Positions 1 through 10,386 of a stretch of DNA of 64,000 nt are shown piece after piece. Every line of letters starts with the position of its first letter. Position 1 is the stretch's first letter. The notes beneath the pieces are model-generated. The model saw nothing but the letters and a program-made list of their open reading frames with translations, searched no databases and was not told where the DNA came from. This stretch comes from Gnetum montanum. Taxonomy: Eukaryota > Streptophyta > Gnetopsida > Gnetales > Gnetaceae. A program made the position numbers and the translations under genes. The stretch spans positions 171,853 through 235,852 of the forward strand of contig MNCI01004659.1 in the NCBI GenBank assembly GCA_015680685.1, given 5' to 3'.

Positions 1-744
1 GAAAACCCAACAAGATGACAGATTGAAGGCTTATACCAACAAAGAGGTCTGAAAAGTAATAGGCTGTATGATCCAATGCCTGTTGAATTCTTTAATATCC
101 TGCGAGAAAATATAGTCACTTTAGTGGGGGAAAAAATGAGGAACAAAGAGAAAAAAGGATTTGCTCAACAATATTTTGGATGAGAAGGAATCAAATCACC
201 AAGACCCTGTACATGGACATAGGACGTAACCCAGATCTCTGGATTCCCCGGAATTATTTTGGAAATTAACAATTTCTCTATTTTTCCCTCTCCTGCAGTA
301 TTCATAAACTTTGCATTTTCATTTCTTCCTGCCATGATTTTAATAGTTTCTGATTGCTCTCCCCTTCTCCTGGAGGCTCAATGCTCATCCTGCCAACCAA
401 ACCCCAGTAGGGCCAACAGATGAATGAAAACCTAACCTCATTTCAAATCCACTGCTACTCTAAAGGTTGCATTGTCTTTCTGACATCTCTAGCAATAGGT
501 AGAAACAGCTACATGAGGTTGACAACTAAAGTATAACATATAGCCCTTTATGATCCAGTATTTGAGTAGGCATCAATACCAGATAGGAGCAAAAACCGAT
601 GCCTAGGACTTAGGATGAGGCATGCTTTCATCTTATTGTAAATTTCAAAAAAAAAAAGTTATTAACAGGTTTTTATTTTTTAAAAAAATATCAATGAAAG
701 AGAAATTCTCTGTGGGTTAAAGAGAAAGTTAAATAGAAAGTAAC
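1..744. other. Intron or downstream region of the edge gene, no feature recognised
   Basis: This stretch follows (in minus-strand sense) the donor site after exon 2 of the membrane-protein gene. I looked for a third coding exon that begins by completing a phase-1 codon. The first acceptor-like AG (near 390) would give an immediate stop. A later one (near 335) opens a frame of about 50 codons with no family-like content. The remaining exons therefore probably lie beyond the left edge. No repeat or transposon similarity was noticed. Confidence 0.4.
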
Positions 745-2005
745 CTGCAAGCAAGAACACCAACGAGACAGCAAAAAGAATGCCAGTGGGCAAGAAAATG
801 ACGAACCAAATATACTTCACAGCCTCATCTTCTGTGTACCTGTATACAAAAAAAGAAGAAGAAAAAATACAACTTCATAAAAAATTTTGTCCTTAAAAAC
901 TCGCTTGTAATTCCAATCCATTAAAGCTAAATTTTTTAAGACCATTAAGGTAAAAAGAGGAAGAAAGCAAATGCATGGAGAGACGGGCATTACAAAACTA
1001 AAACCAAATCAGTCAAACATCTTACAAAATTATCTAAGACAATTTCATATAGTGGAGAAACGTAGAAACACTGGCACAGATATTACTTATAAGAAAAGTC
1101 TACTGTAGATCAAACAAGTCAGAACACATGAACGGATACTTGTATTAAAATTTTAAATAAAATAATAATAAATTATTTTTAAAAATATCAAAACTTAAAT
1201 CAATCATGTAAATTTAAAAAGAAAAAAACTCACAAATTTTGACAAGTAACGTAAAATTTTAAGGGGAATATATAACGTGCGGAGACCGAACTAAAAGGTA
1301 TTGAACGTGGCGTCAGAGAGGAAATTTTGTTAATCTTCAATTTTAAGACTTACATGAATCGAAAACATCGTATTCAAGTAGAAAATAGAATAAAAATTTA
1401 TAGAGTTGCAAAAATTGAAACATCCAACTTGTAATATCAAAATCTTGAGACCCAAATTCTAAAAGATTCAAAACTATACTATATAACAGTGAAATGTATA
1501 TGCTTGAATAAACAGGAGATAAATCCTTCTAAAAGAGAGGAAATCCATAAAAATTGACAAGCAAACTGTTCAAGTACAAGTCAGAAACATCCGGGAACTA
1601 AAAACATAACATGATTAGAAACTCTTTAAGAGAGACATTTGTAGACATTTAAAAACAAAAAACATGTTCTCGAACAGGATAAATTCATAAGCTCACGTAG
1701 ATTTAAAAACATCTTTGGAAGAAAATCGCAGAAACTAAAAAGCACCTGAAAGCGAAGCCAGGGAGGGTTTGAATAGGAATCTTATGACAGAAAGGCCGTT
1801 CTCCGGACGGCGAGTAGACAACCTTGATTGTAAGCAATGCATGAACAATGAACACAATCCATATCAACGTGACGACGGCCATGACGAGCGGCTTCTGCAA
1901 GCGCGGCCATGCCTTCTGTTCTTCATCGAGAGCCTCGTATTCCTCCTTCGGCATAAAAGCCTGCCTCAGCGCACCGCTAAGCAGGGCACTTCTGCCGCTC
2001 AACAT
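745..2005 (-). CDS. Uncharacterised plant multi-pass membrane protein, first two coding exons (3' end outside window)
   Basis: Exon 1 spans 2005-1746 and exon 2 spans 839-745. The donor at 1745-1744 (CAG|GTGC) and the acceptor at 841-840 (ATACAG|GT) join in frame through a split Arg codon (AG|G). Exon 2 ends at a CAG|GTTAC donor in phase 1. The visible protein is about 118 residues. Its N-terminus contains GALRQAFMPKEEYEAL; a membrane segment follows at about residues 39-63, then a short loop with GERPFC, then a second membrane segment encoded by exon 2 (about residues 97-118). From memory this layout matches a small conserved family of uncharacterised plant membrane proteins of roughly 200 residues, so about half is seen. 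No catalytic motif is visible, so no function is assigned. Codon use and intact splice sites contrast with the decayed repeats beside it, and this looks like a live host gene. Confidence 0.72.
840..1745 (-). other. Intron 1 of the edge gene (906 bp)
   Basis: It is bounded by a GT donor at 1745-1744 and an AG acceptor at 841-840 on the minus strand. The interior is AT-rich with no long frame and no similarity to the retrotransposons elsewhere in the window. Confidence 0.65.
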
Positions 2006-2016
2006 CTTCTTCTCAT
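1999..2016 (-). promoter_or_regulatory. Six-codon upstream ORF overlapping the start codon
   Basis: An ATG at 2016-2014 lies 11 bases before the main ATG (2005-2003) in another frame. It reads Met-Arg-Arg-Arg-Cys and stops at a TGA that overlaps the main start region. Such an overlapping frame could lower initiation at the main ATG. Whether it lies in the transcript is inferred. Confidence 0.4.
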
Positions 2017-2120
2017 TGACGAGCCAAAATTGATCGATTTACTTATCTTCGCGTCTTCAATTTGATGTCAACGTATAAGTCACAGATCGAGTAAAACCGA
2101 GTTCACATAATCGTGTAAAG

Positions 2121-2130
2121 CCTATATATC
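2121..2130 (-). promoter_or_regulatory. Candidate TATA box of the edge gene
   Basis: The minus strand reads GATATATAGG here, about 115 bases before the main ATG. That would give a leader of roughly 80-90 bases. This is the best TATA-like site between the start codon and 2270, and it is judged on sequence alone. Confidence 0.35.
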
Positions 2131-2745
2131 TTTTATATTTCATTCTCTGATCTGCACAACTGATTTCAGCGGCTAGACTCTGTATGATCGTGGGAAGAGC
2201 ACTTGTTTTCATTTTTTTTTCCTTTGCTTCGTAGGATTTTGCTCTTCGACGTTTGTCTCGGCTAAACAAAATAAAAGCTAATTGGAGATTGATGGAACAT
2301 TTTGACCTGAATCAGGGTACTGAACGGATTAGGGTCACGACTTGGTCAAGGCACAAGTGGTTTCTTTATTTTGGCGTTTGGAATTCTCGGCAGATGGGTG
2401 TGCCATGTCGGTTAAAATGGATGAGTGAAAGTTAAAATGGATGGATGTACCATGTATCTTGAATGATCATCATCGGCTATACTTATGTGTTCCGGGTCCC
2501 ATCCTTGAATGTTAGCGAGCCTTCCCATTAATATGCAAGGATGGGAAATAGGTGCTCTTGATTAAATAAAGTAAAAAATTGATTTTATTCTTACCCAAGC
2601 AAATAGAATAGTAGTATGCATTTCAAGTTTCACAGCGTGAGGTTAAAGGTTCAAGTTTCTTTTCCAATGATGGTAGCATAGGCATACATGGTACTTAAGG
2701 CAAAGTAGAGACATTTCATGCCATGGATGAGTATGCCTTGTTAGT
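2131..2745. other. Upstream intergenic region of the edge gene
   Basis: It holds the distal promoter and spacer up to the target site of element A. Two TTAAAATGGATG units occur at about 2413-2440. They match the minisatellite on the far side of element A (8736-8946), which suggests one array into or beside which A inserted. No convincing coding frame. Confidence 0.4.
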
Positions 2746-2788
2746 TGATGAATGGTGAGGTACCCCTACACTCAACCATACAGAATAG
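2746..2788 (-). repeat. Element A 3' LTR, terminal fragment only
   Basis: TGATGAATGGTGAGGTACCCC and the bases after it match the end of the 5' LTR at 7979-8025. At about 2788 the match stops and internal sequence begins. The rest of the LTR and the polypurine tract are deleted. Confidence 0.75.
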
Positions 2789-3397
2789 GACAAAACTGGT
2801 GTTCACGACAACAAGAGTGAACACTTTATACATTTGACATCAGGCCTTATTTGACAGCTAAGAGAGAAGAGAGAAGAGAGAAGAAGTCTACTGCTGCCAA
2901 CGCCAAGATTGCGCCTTTTGTCGTCCATCCATAAGCGTGCCATCAATCTTGTTCCTTGCATAACTGCTTCAGCATCGATCCATTTCAAGTGTTCCCTTCA
3001 GATCCAATCCGTTGGTGTATAATTTTCGTCTGCACACACAACACAGTCTTATATTAGCAAGGGTAAATAAATCACAATACAGTTGATACCTTGCTTCGGT
3101 GAAAGGTCCATTGGCTGAGTTGTGGTATGGCTGATTGCGGATTCTAGAGATATAACATGGGTGACTACCGAAGGTGTAGGGGTTAGGAGAAAATCGAAAA
3201 AATTAGGTCAAGACCCCCATGACTAAGAGCGAACCTCCAGTAGCGATAGAATGGAGAAAGAAAAGGAATAAGAAATATGGAGAAAAAGAGACAACTGTAA
3301 TGTCAATGAAATGGATGTCAAGATGGAAATGAACAAAATAAGGTTGACTGCAAAAATGTTAAGGGAAAGAATTTAACTGGTGCACCAAATAGGAATG

Positions 3398-3462
3398 NNN
3401 NNNNNNNNNNNNNNNNNNNNNNNNNNNNNNNNNNNNNNNNNNNNNNNNNNNNNNNNNNNNNN
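3398..3462. other. Assembly gap (65 N)
   Basis: A run of N falls where elements B, C and D carry a conserved block (see 46610-46690), so that block cannot be judged in element A. Confidence 0.95.
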
Positions 3463-4324
3463 GATTCAACTGGCAATGAGGTGAACAATGGAGAAAAAAT
3501 GATAGACAGAAGAGGATGGAATGGAGTCTCAAGAATAAGGTGGTGTACATTCCCTTGTGTATTTAATGATTAATGTGACTTAGTAGATCCCATTCCAAGT
3601 CCGGCCTCAAAAAAACCACATCTAGTGACTTCGCATTAATACACTCAGCCAATCCATCCACTTGAAGTAACAAGAATGCATCCTTCAAAGAGCCACCACC
3701 ATTCCGATGAAACGAAAGATGAGAAGGTAGGAAGCGAGAAGGCCCTTAGTTAGAGGGAACATGTTTATTTTAGTTCCATAACTAGTGCTTGTAGCCCAAA
3801 TGTTTATTTCATCTAAGGGGTGTGCTTTGAATTCCCACTTCTCTTCTTCTTCTTCTTCTTCTTCTTTTTTGCGTAAGAACCACACCATGCAAAGACTTAT
3901 TATTTTTATTTTTATGTGCTCAGCTTCCTGATATTGGAGTAACATCAGCACAGTAAGAAAACTCAAGAAGAAAACATCCAAGTACCCAAGAGAATGGCCA
4001 ACACAAATGCATCAAGTTCCCTATAAGCCACATCCTTTTCAATCCTTGAGTCCTTCCTTAGTTTGAGAAATGCCCAGTCACTGATTCATTGAAAGTTCTT
4101 ATTATTTTGAAGAAAGGGACTGTACAGTTCTAAGCCAAGAGAGACCATAGAGATTTGTGGATGCATGGATGATGTGAACTCATTGCCTATTATATCAAAA
4201 GAACCATACCTTAGTATCAACATCATAACTTAAAGGTAAAAACCAAACATTAGCAATCAAGAGAAAACAGTTCATACCATCATTAGGAGCACTTATTATG
4301 TGAAAAAATTGACAAAATAAACAA

Positions 4325-4347
4325 ACACACACACACACACACACACA
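4325..4347. repeat. (CA)n microsatellite
   Basis: An uninterrupted run of CA/AC dinucleotides inside element A. It is absent at the matching place in element C, so it arose after insertion or in this lineage. Confidence 0.85.
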
Positions 4348-4463
4348 AATAAAAGAAAAGGTATGAATGATGTTGCAAAACAAAAACAAGAAAAGTTAAA
4401 GAAATTTCTAAAACAAAAATGTGTAAAATAAAAAACTTAAAAGAAACTGAGGGCTTCCAATGA

Positions 4464-7400
4464 TTAGCATAGGTGGCCATCTCCCCCATGACTGAATTGA
4501 AAGGGAGAGATCCGAAATAGTGAGCATTTATTTGAATTTCTTAGAAGTGTCCAACTTCTTCCAATTGATGTTTTTAGATTAAGGGTTGAAAATTGGCGAT
4601 ACTCATACTCCAATGTATCTATGCTTTCGTTGTGGTTGCAAGTTGTTCCCCCAGTTAGTTCCATGCATATTGGTGGGTTGATCTCTTAAGTAGCTGTCAA
4701 CCACTGGGTGTTCTCTTGTTGTGTGGTTACTACATATAGGCACTTTTGTATGTTAGTCTCTTGGGCACACCGGTTGCATGCAGGAGATGTTGAACATTCC
4801 TGTACATCCTCACCCTCTGTATCACTGTATGTGATGCATGAAACTTTCTTCTTCTCGATCTTTCCATAAAGATTTTCCTTAGATATTTCCAGGGAAAGAT
4901 CATGGATTCCTTGGCATGCGTTTATGGTACTGAGCCATGCCCTTCCCATTATAAGTGGGAAGTCTCCTCTATTACTGTTGACTTCTATCACTAGGAAATT
5001 AGCTGGGTATGACCAACCACACACAGTGGTAACAATGTTCTCCACAAGCCCCAAGGGGACAGTGATGGATTGGTCAACCAGCTCTAATTGAACATTTCTC
5101 TTCTTGAGTGGAGGCAGGTTCTAGGCTTTATACATTTCTCGTGATATCAAATTGACTCTAGAACCTGAGTCAAGAAGAGCCTTACGTGGTTCATTCCCAA
5201 TGACTTGGAGGTAGATTAAGGGACTTCTGGGATCAGAGAGTTTCCTGGGAAGGTGGCCCACCTTGATCCAGTTGGTAACGGTGTGTGTTAACATAACCAT
5301 ATGCGTTGAGCTCTGTTGTTGATTTGAAGGGGGCTCCAAAGACTTTCTTGATGGAGGAGTGGTCATAGACCCAACCGCTTGTGGTTGTGAGAGCTTGTTT
5401 GGGCTTTTGGTTTTGAAGAAAGGTCTTCTCTTTGTATGGTTGTTAGAACTAGTAGTAGGTTGAAGGTTTACAGCTCTGGTAGCAGTGTGTTGCTACGGTT
5501 GAATGGGGAGTTCCCCTTGCATCGTTGGAGCGGGTGGTAGTGGAACTATCGACGTAAGAGATGTAGATGGATTCGGAGGATGGTATGCATGTGGAGTGTC
5601 TCGTCCAGGAGAGGGAGTCCTAAAATATTCCCAAACTTGGTAGCGATGTTGTGGGGTTGTGTGACCCATAGAGTCACTTGGAGAAATCGACTGCTGCATG
5701 TAATAGCCATACAGATCTGGTTGCTGGTAAGGGTATTATTGTCTAGGCGGTGGCATCCCCCATGACTGTGGGTATTGCCACTGCTAGTGTTGCTCGATAG
5801 GTTGTGGCGGAGTTCCACTTGGATAATACGTTAAGGGTTGGTGGAACTACCTTGGGTTACCTTGGGGATAAGGTAACCTCCGGGGTGCTTGCCATTTATT
5901 AAGTCTTGGGTTGATTGCATACACCCCAGACTCTTGCAGATGTGAGATTATTGGGCAACATGCCTTAGGATGGTCATATTGGTAGATCTCACATCCACTG
6001 TCATTATCCGTATTAGAGTCCACAACCTCATCGGCGATAGTCATTTTTCCCTTACCCTTGTTACATGCATGGTCTAAATCTCTCCTATTTTTCTTATCAT
6101 GGTCATTACTTCGCTCCTTAGACTCCTCTACGATTTTGAGAACGGTTTCGAATCTACTATCTAAGAAGTCCCACATTTGATTTGCCTTAGCTGACACTTC
6201 TGTTGTTAACTTTTGAAGCGGCAAGGTTTTTCTATTCACCAACTCTTCTAGTGGTGACTCATCCTCTTCCTCACAGAATCTCACTCCCCTCTTTTGGAGG
6301 GAAGGATCGTGGTTATACTCTTCCACGCTTTCTCTTTTTCGTAGCCCTCCTTCTTCCTTAGCTACTTGCTCCAACATTCTATGAACTTCATGGGACCTAA
6401 GCTCAGATAATCTCCCTTGGGCATATGTTCCAAGGGTTCTCCTGGTTTCATGTCTTAGCCCATCTACGAGGTGGTGGAGTTGATCCCGTTGTTCATAACC
6501 ATGACCCGGGCAATGATGTAGTAGTGCATAATATTGGCCCATGGCATCATCCAAGGGTTCGTGATTACCCTACTTCCATCCTTGGATTTGCTTACGTAGG
6601 TTGGACACTCAGGAGTATGTTTGATATTTATTGTTAAACAATTCTAGCATCGTACTCCACCTCCTAATGGTTTCCAGTTTTAACGATCGGTACTAGCTAT
6701 CCGCTTCTTTTATGAGTGTCCTAGGAAACAACTTTAACTTCTACCACTTGTTTTCAATATTCTGCAAGGAACAAGCATCATGGAATACCTATAAGTGGTT
6801 CTACGGATCAGCATTGTACCCCCCCTCAAATTGTAGGATATTATTCATGTCTAGCCTCTTGAGCTAGCTATCTTTTTGGTGCCTTATAGGTATTCTAACA
6901 ACCTCTGTAATATCTAACATACTTCAGGTGGCAAGTAGGGGTTCATCATTTTCATTTCTTTCATGGCATCTGTGATTCCTACACGGTTTCCTACTTTCCC
7001 TTCTACCATGCCTAGATTCCCTAGAATGCCCTCATCCTCGCTTTCGACTCTCTCATCGAGGGTTCTCATCATGCTTACCCTTATCCTCATGGTTGGGCTC
7101 TCTGTGACTGCAACCTGATGTGGAAGGAGAGGGTGAATGGTGTGATGAAGGGGAAGAGGAAGGAGAACCATCACCATGATGATGTTTCCTACATTCCCTT
7201 TGGTGATCTCGACCCCGATCGTGGTGACGATCAGAATGCTTGCCCTTATCTTGTGTTTGTGTTCCCTCATTAAACACTTGGTGTTCGTGGGAATCAGAAC
7301 TAGGGTTGTGAATTTTAGAGTGTAGGTTCTGATACTCCACCTCCTCACTATCGTTAGGAGGGGGAACATCAATTTGTGGAGACCCTATTGAGATAGGTTC

Positions 7401-7832
7401 ACCACCCTTAATTTCTCTGATGATAGGCGAAGCATTATGGGGTTCTTTGCCCTTCAACAATGTGTGATAACTCTCCTGTCATGCATCCCGTAAACGTTGC
7501 ACTACTGTGGGATGGTAATCCCTTGTGTCATAATCTTCTGCAACGTATTCAATGTATAGTTGCATCATGTCTATCTATGCAAGAGCACGAAGGAGCATGT
7601 TAGGGACTACCTGATCTGGGGGTAACACTATGTTACCTTGTAGGTCTCTCCAATGCAGTTGTTCGTCTTGGTGGAGGATAAAGGTAAAATCGGGTACATA
7701 CTCATTGTGATGAGTATAGACTACCCAATACTGTTGAGGAACTGGCGGGTCTGGGTTACGTGTGTTAGACCACCGACTATCTCTTGTGTGATCCCTAGGT
7801 GGTGAAGTGCTTTTGTGAGAAGAAGAAGACAT
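4464..7832 (-). pseudogene. Element A gag-protease polyprotein with in-frame pol deletion
   Basis: The frame starts at ATG 7832 (MSSSSHKS) and keeps one phase for 1,123 codons to a stop at 4464-4466, broken only by in-frame stops. The order is: a conserved N-terminal block ending near residue 86, a Ser/His/Arg-rich low-complexity stretch (about 125-270), the capsid-like gag core, a zinc-knuckle-like CxxxxYDHPKAC near residue 613, a Pro-rich segment, and a retropepsin-type protease with LLDSG near residue 888. After the protease tail the frame jumps at about 4525 to the last residues of pol (FSHGGDGHLC), equivalent to the end of the C polyprotein. Gag would form the particle and the protease would cut it. 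Without RT and integrase the element depended on others. Stops such as TAG where C has TGG or CAG show it is dead. Confidence 0.82.
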
Positions 7833-7959
7833 GTTTATCTTGTTAGTGTGTTGTTGACCATTGTTTAAATTTTTCTTTTGATTAACCCTAAGGGTTCATT
7901 TAAGCTTTCCAGTGATGTGGATGATTTCCTATGTTCTACTTAGCGCACAAACAACTTAG

Positions 7960-7977
7960 TCCCTGGCAATGGCGCCA
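7960..7977 (-). promoter_or_regulatory. Primer-binding site (tRNA-Asp type), element A
   Basis: The minus strand reads TGGCGCCATTGCCAGGGA one base after the 5' LTR. Plant tRNA-Asp ends in CCCCGGCAACGGCGCCA, so the match is complete except for G-to-A changes. This is the best-preserved primer site in the window and anchors the others. Confidence 0.85.
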
Positions 7978-7978
7978 A

Positions 7979-8732
7979 TGATGAGTGGCGAGGTACCCCT
8001 ACACTCAACCATACGAATACGAGCGTTACACACATGATCCGGTCGAACTCCATAGACTAAGTGCCTACACGCCTTATGGAACACCTAAGGTTAATCAGTT
8101 GTTGTCCTCCCAAACTCACTTGTATTTTTCACCGTTGTATGGTTAAGTGAGTTTGAGGTATGTGATTTTTATATCTTTTCTCTTTTATCACCTATGCTTA
8201 AGGAGGGAAAGGGTGAAGAGACTAAGTAACTAACTTTAACTAACTAAGCTTTAATTAACCTAGCATCAGCATCCATTCCCACTTGCCATTTCACACCCTG
8301 AACCAATGCAACGCTGCTGGGATTACCAAACACTATTCGTTACTGGGATTACCAAGCATAACACACGTGCTCGAAGCGGTCATATTGAATGCACTTAACT
8401 AGGAGTTGAGGGTTGAGAGAGATTAAGTCCTTAAGAAAGCATTTAAACAATTAACAATAATAAAAGTCCTATTTAGCTTAGTCCATGTACTGCAAGGTTT
8501 ATCCAAAAGTTCATCTTTATTTCCAGACACAAATGTGTGCTCAGGTACAATATTTGCTCGAATAAAGATCCGTTCACTTTGGGACTCCTACTGCGGGCAC
8601 ATGCAAATTATTCTAACTCTGGAATGGAAAATGGCAAGAGTTTGGCTACGGTCTAGATCTAGATGGTGAAACAAGGGAGAGCCGCCTCTTATTTATAGAT
8701 TTGGTGGCACGCTGCGATATCGCATCCCATCA
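7979..8732 (-). repeat. Element A 5' LTR (754 bp)
   Basis: It runs from TGATGGGATGCG to CTCATCA in element sense. It carries a TATA-like CTATAAATAAGAG near 8685-8697, an AATAAAG near 8565 and two GGGATTACCAA units near 8318-8355. Its U5 end matches the LTRs of B, C and D, while U3 is short and holds a single GATATC. Confidence 0.85.
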
Positions 8733-8950
8733 TTACTTAAAATGGATGAGGCTTAGAAAGTTACTCTATGGTTTTTGTATGGATATGACATATGGATACA
8801 ACATTTTCTACCATAGATGAGTTAAAATGGATGTGGTGTTTGTATGGACACAACACATAACACCTCCTACCATGGATGACTTAAAATGGATGTTAAAATG
8901 GATGAGGCTTCCAGAGTTACCTTATAGTGTTTGTATGGATGTGTTGTTTG
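8733..8950. repeat. TTAAAATGGATG minisatellite
   Basis: Units beginning TTAAAATGGATG start at about 8736, 8821, 8879 and 8891. Each full unit continues with a related tail (GTGTTTGTATGGA, then CCTACCATGGATGA). Related units lie on the other side of element A at about 2413-2440. Confidence 0.6.
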
Positions 8951-9320
8951 GGACCTCAACTTGGCTAAACTTTGGAAAAATATTGAAAGAGTGAACAAAA
9001 AAATTTTATTCTCATATTGAGAGAATGCAAAAAAATTTTCTTCTCTAAAGATGCAAACACCTTACCTAGTGTTATTACATGAATATGATTTATTACCTTT
9101 GGAAGCACAAGCCCTTTGCTAATTCATTACATACATTTATATCTTGCATATCTAAAGGCAAGACAATTCTCTGAAACAATTCTTTAGGATTTGTGAGACC
9201 ATGGTTGGTATTTTTAGGGGATGCAATGATTGAGAAAATGGAATATCTTTTGGGATGATGTATAGAAAAATTTCTAAGCATATTTGCCAAAGTTTTAACA
9301 CAAATGTGGTCTAATGTAGA
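8951..9320. other. Unassigned AT-rich spacer
   Basis: It contains a minus-strand frame of 65 codons (9290-9093) with no recognisable motif. No matching copy was noticed elsewhere in the window. Nothing else can be supported. Confidence 0.4.
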
Positions 9321-9408
9321 AGGTAAGATACAATTTTATTTATATCAGATTAGATATAATAAACTAGATATAGAAGCTCACTATCTCTCAAATGTTATTC
9401 CAATCAAG

Positions 9409-9640
9409 TACTAGAATGTTATTAGCAAGGTTCGCTTAAATTCTCATCATCTTAGAATTGAAAGTGGAATATAGATTCAACTCCCCCAAGAAGAGCACAT
9501 TTGTAGGGTGTGTAGGTTAGAATCCCTTGAAGGTAAGTTACATGTGTTTCTTTCTTATGTTGTGACTACCCATTTAAAACAACGTTATAGTGTCACAACA
9601 AAAAATTTGTATGACTTGTTTTTGATGCCCCATTGGTGCT
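9409..9640 (+). pseudogene. Fragment resembling the C-terminal end of a LINE-type polymerase ORF
   Basis: One frame reads KVRLNSHHLRIESG, then PQEEHICRVC, then KLHVFLSY, with one in-frame stop. The pattern (arginine-rich SHxLxIExG, PxExxxCxxC, then an FxxxHxFL-like stretch) recalls the cysteine/histidine tail found at the end of many non-LTR retrotransposon ORF2 proteins. Only about 60 codons are legible and no reverse transcriptase core is seen upstream. The call rests on this pattern alone and could be wrong. Confidence 0.35.
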
Positions 9641-9944
9641 TGGTCAACTTGTAGAATCTATTGTTATTTTTCATGAAAATATAATATTTGTCTAATAGAT
9701 CTTATGGGTCTTCAAATGTAATAAAGCTTTAATTTATTTCACTATACTTATGGGTTGAAAACTAAAATGCAAGCATTAAAGTAGCTAACACATCATGGAG
9801 GTTTCTCAATGCCTACATCCTTGAGTATGTTAATATAAGTGGTGTTAGTGGTAAGATATTTTTATGGTGGGTTATGTCTACCTTGTGAGCCTAGTGGGTG
9901 TGTTTTTAACTTATAATTACCTTGTTGCCTTACATAAGTTCCTT
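9641..9944. other. Unassigned spacer
   Basis: AT-rich sequence with no frame, repeat or element match that I can support. Confidence 0.4.
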
Positions 9945-10182
9945 GAACTTAGGATGATAGTAGGTGTTATTTTTTAGGCAATAAGGTATTAGTTTAAGTG
10001 TTAACACACTCATTCATAGGACAAGATGTTAGGCTTTTGTTCATTTACTAGCTCTTGTTGCTTAGTAGGACAAGCACTTTGCCTGAAACTAAGCTCATGG
10101 TAGGTGCTCATTTTTTAGATGGTAATGTTTGTGTGAGCTTGGACATAGCTACTCACTCACATTTAGGCTTTTGCCCATCTAC
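9945..10182 (+). repeat. Diverged direct duplication, about 100 bp, two copies
   Basis: Copy 1 (9945-10050) and copy 2 (10086-10182) share in order: AACT(T)AGG or AACTAAG, GGTAGGTG.T.ATTTTTTAG, ACTCA.TCA and TTAGGCTTTTG.TCAT.TACT. They are separated by about 35 bases. The function is unknown. Confidence 0.5.
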
Positions 10183-10386
10183 TGAACATCTTGGATATTA
10201 CTTGGCAAGGTGAGTATTGAACGCATCCTTAATTTAACATGCAAGATTAAAAAAAATCCTCTCTCCATAAATAGATAAATAAGCTTGAAATTACTAAGAT
10301 TGAAGTTGAAATTTTATATTGTGTGTAAACCCTTTAGAGCTATTGGATAGTAGAAATGTATATGCTATGAATTTTGAAAATACCAT

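Larger units (their letters stand above)
2789..4463 (-). other. Element A non-coding 3' region with assembly gap and microsatellites
   Basis: It aligns by eye with 30541-32391 of element C, the stretch between integrase and 3' LTR. It contains a GAGAA-rich run (2861-2886), a 65-base N gap (3398-3462), a (CTT)n tract (3842-3866) and a (CA)n tract (4325-4347). A GTCATGGGGG motif lies at 3213-3226 on the minus strand. No long frame is supported. Confidence 0.6.
2746..8732 (-). mobile_element. Element A: Ty3/gypsy LTR retrotransposon, pol-deleted, 3' LTR truncated
   Basis: The minus-strand element is bounded by TTAGT (2741-2745) and TTACT (8733-8737), a probable 5-bp target duplication with one change. 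In element order it has: 5' LTR (8732-7979), a tRNA-Asp primer site, a gag-protease frame (7832-4464), a non-coding 3' region with a run of N, and only the last 43 bp of the 3' LTR. Compared with element C it lacks about 2.8 kb that would encode reverse transcriptase, RNase H and integrase. It could not have moved by itself in this form. Confidence 0.85.

Noticed and set aside
1-744. Third coding exon of the edge gene near 180-335
   Set aside because: The frame is open for about 50 codons but has no membrane segment or family-like content, and the nearer acceptor gives an immediate stop.
2057-2269. 70-codon minus-strand frame upstream of the host gene
   Set aside because: It covers the candidate TATA box and ends before the main start; composition is not protein-like.
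3842-3866. (CTT)n tract as a coding poly-Glu stretch
   Set aside because: It lies in the non-coding 3' region of element A with no supporting frame and is absent in C.
6914-7372. Met/Val/Leu-rich frame on the minus strand in element A, with counterparts at 37710-38201 and 60763-61160
   Set aside because: These are alternative phases of the His/Ser/Arg-rich low-complexity part of gag. The gag phase is continuous with conserved blocks on both sides.
8736-8946. Minisatellite as a CRISPR-like array
   Set aside because: Unit spacing is irregular, spacers are related to each other and the context is plant nuclear DNA.
9093-9290. 65-codon minus-strand frame as a gene
   Set aside because: No motif, no homologous copy in the window and no splice or promoter context; length is expected by chance in AT-rich DNA.
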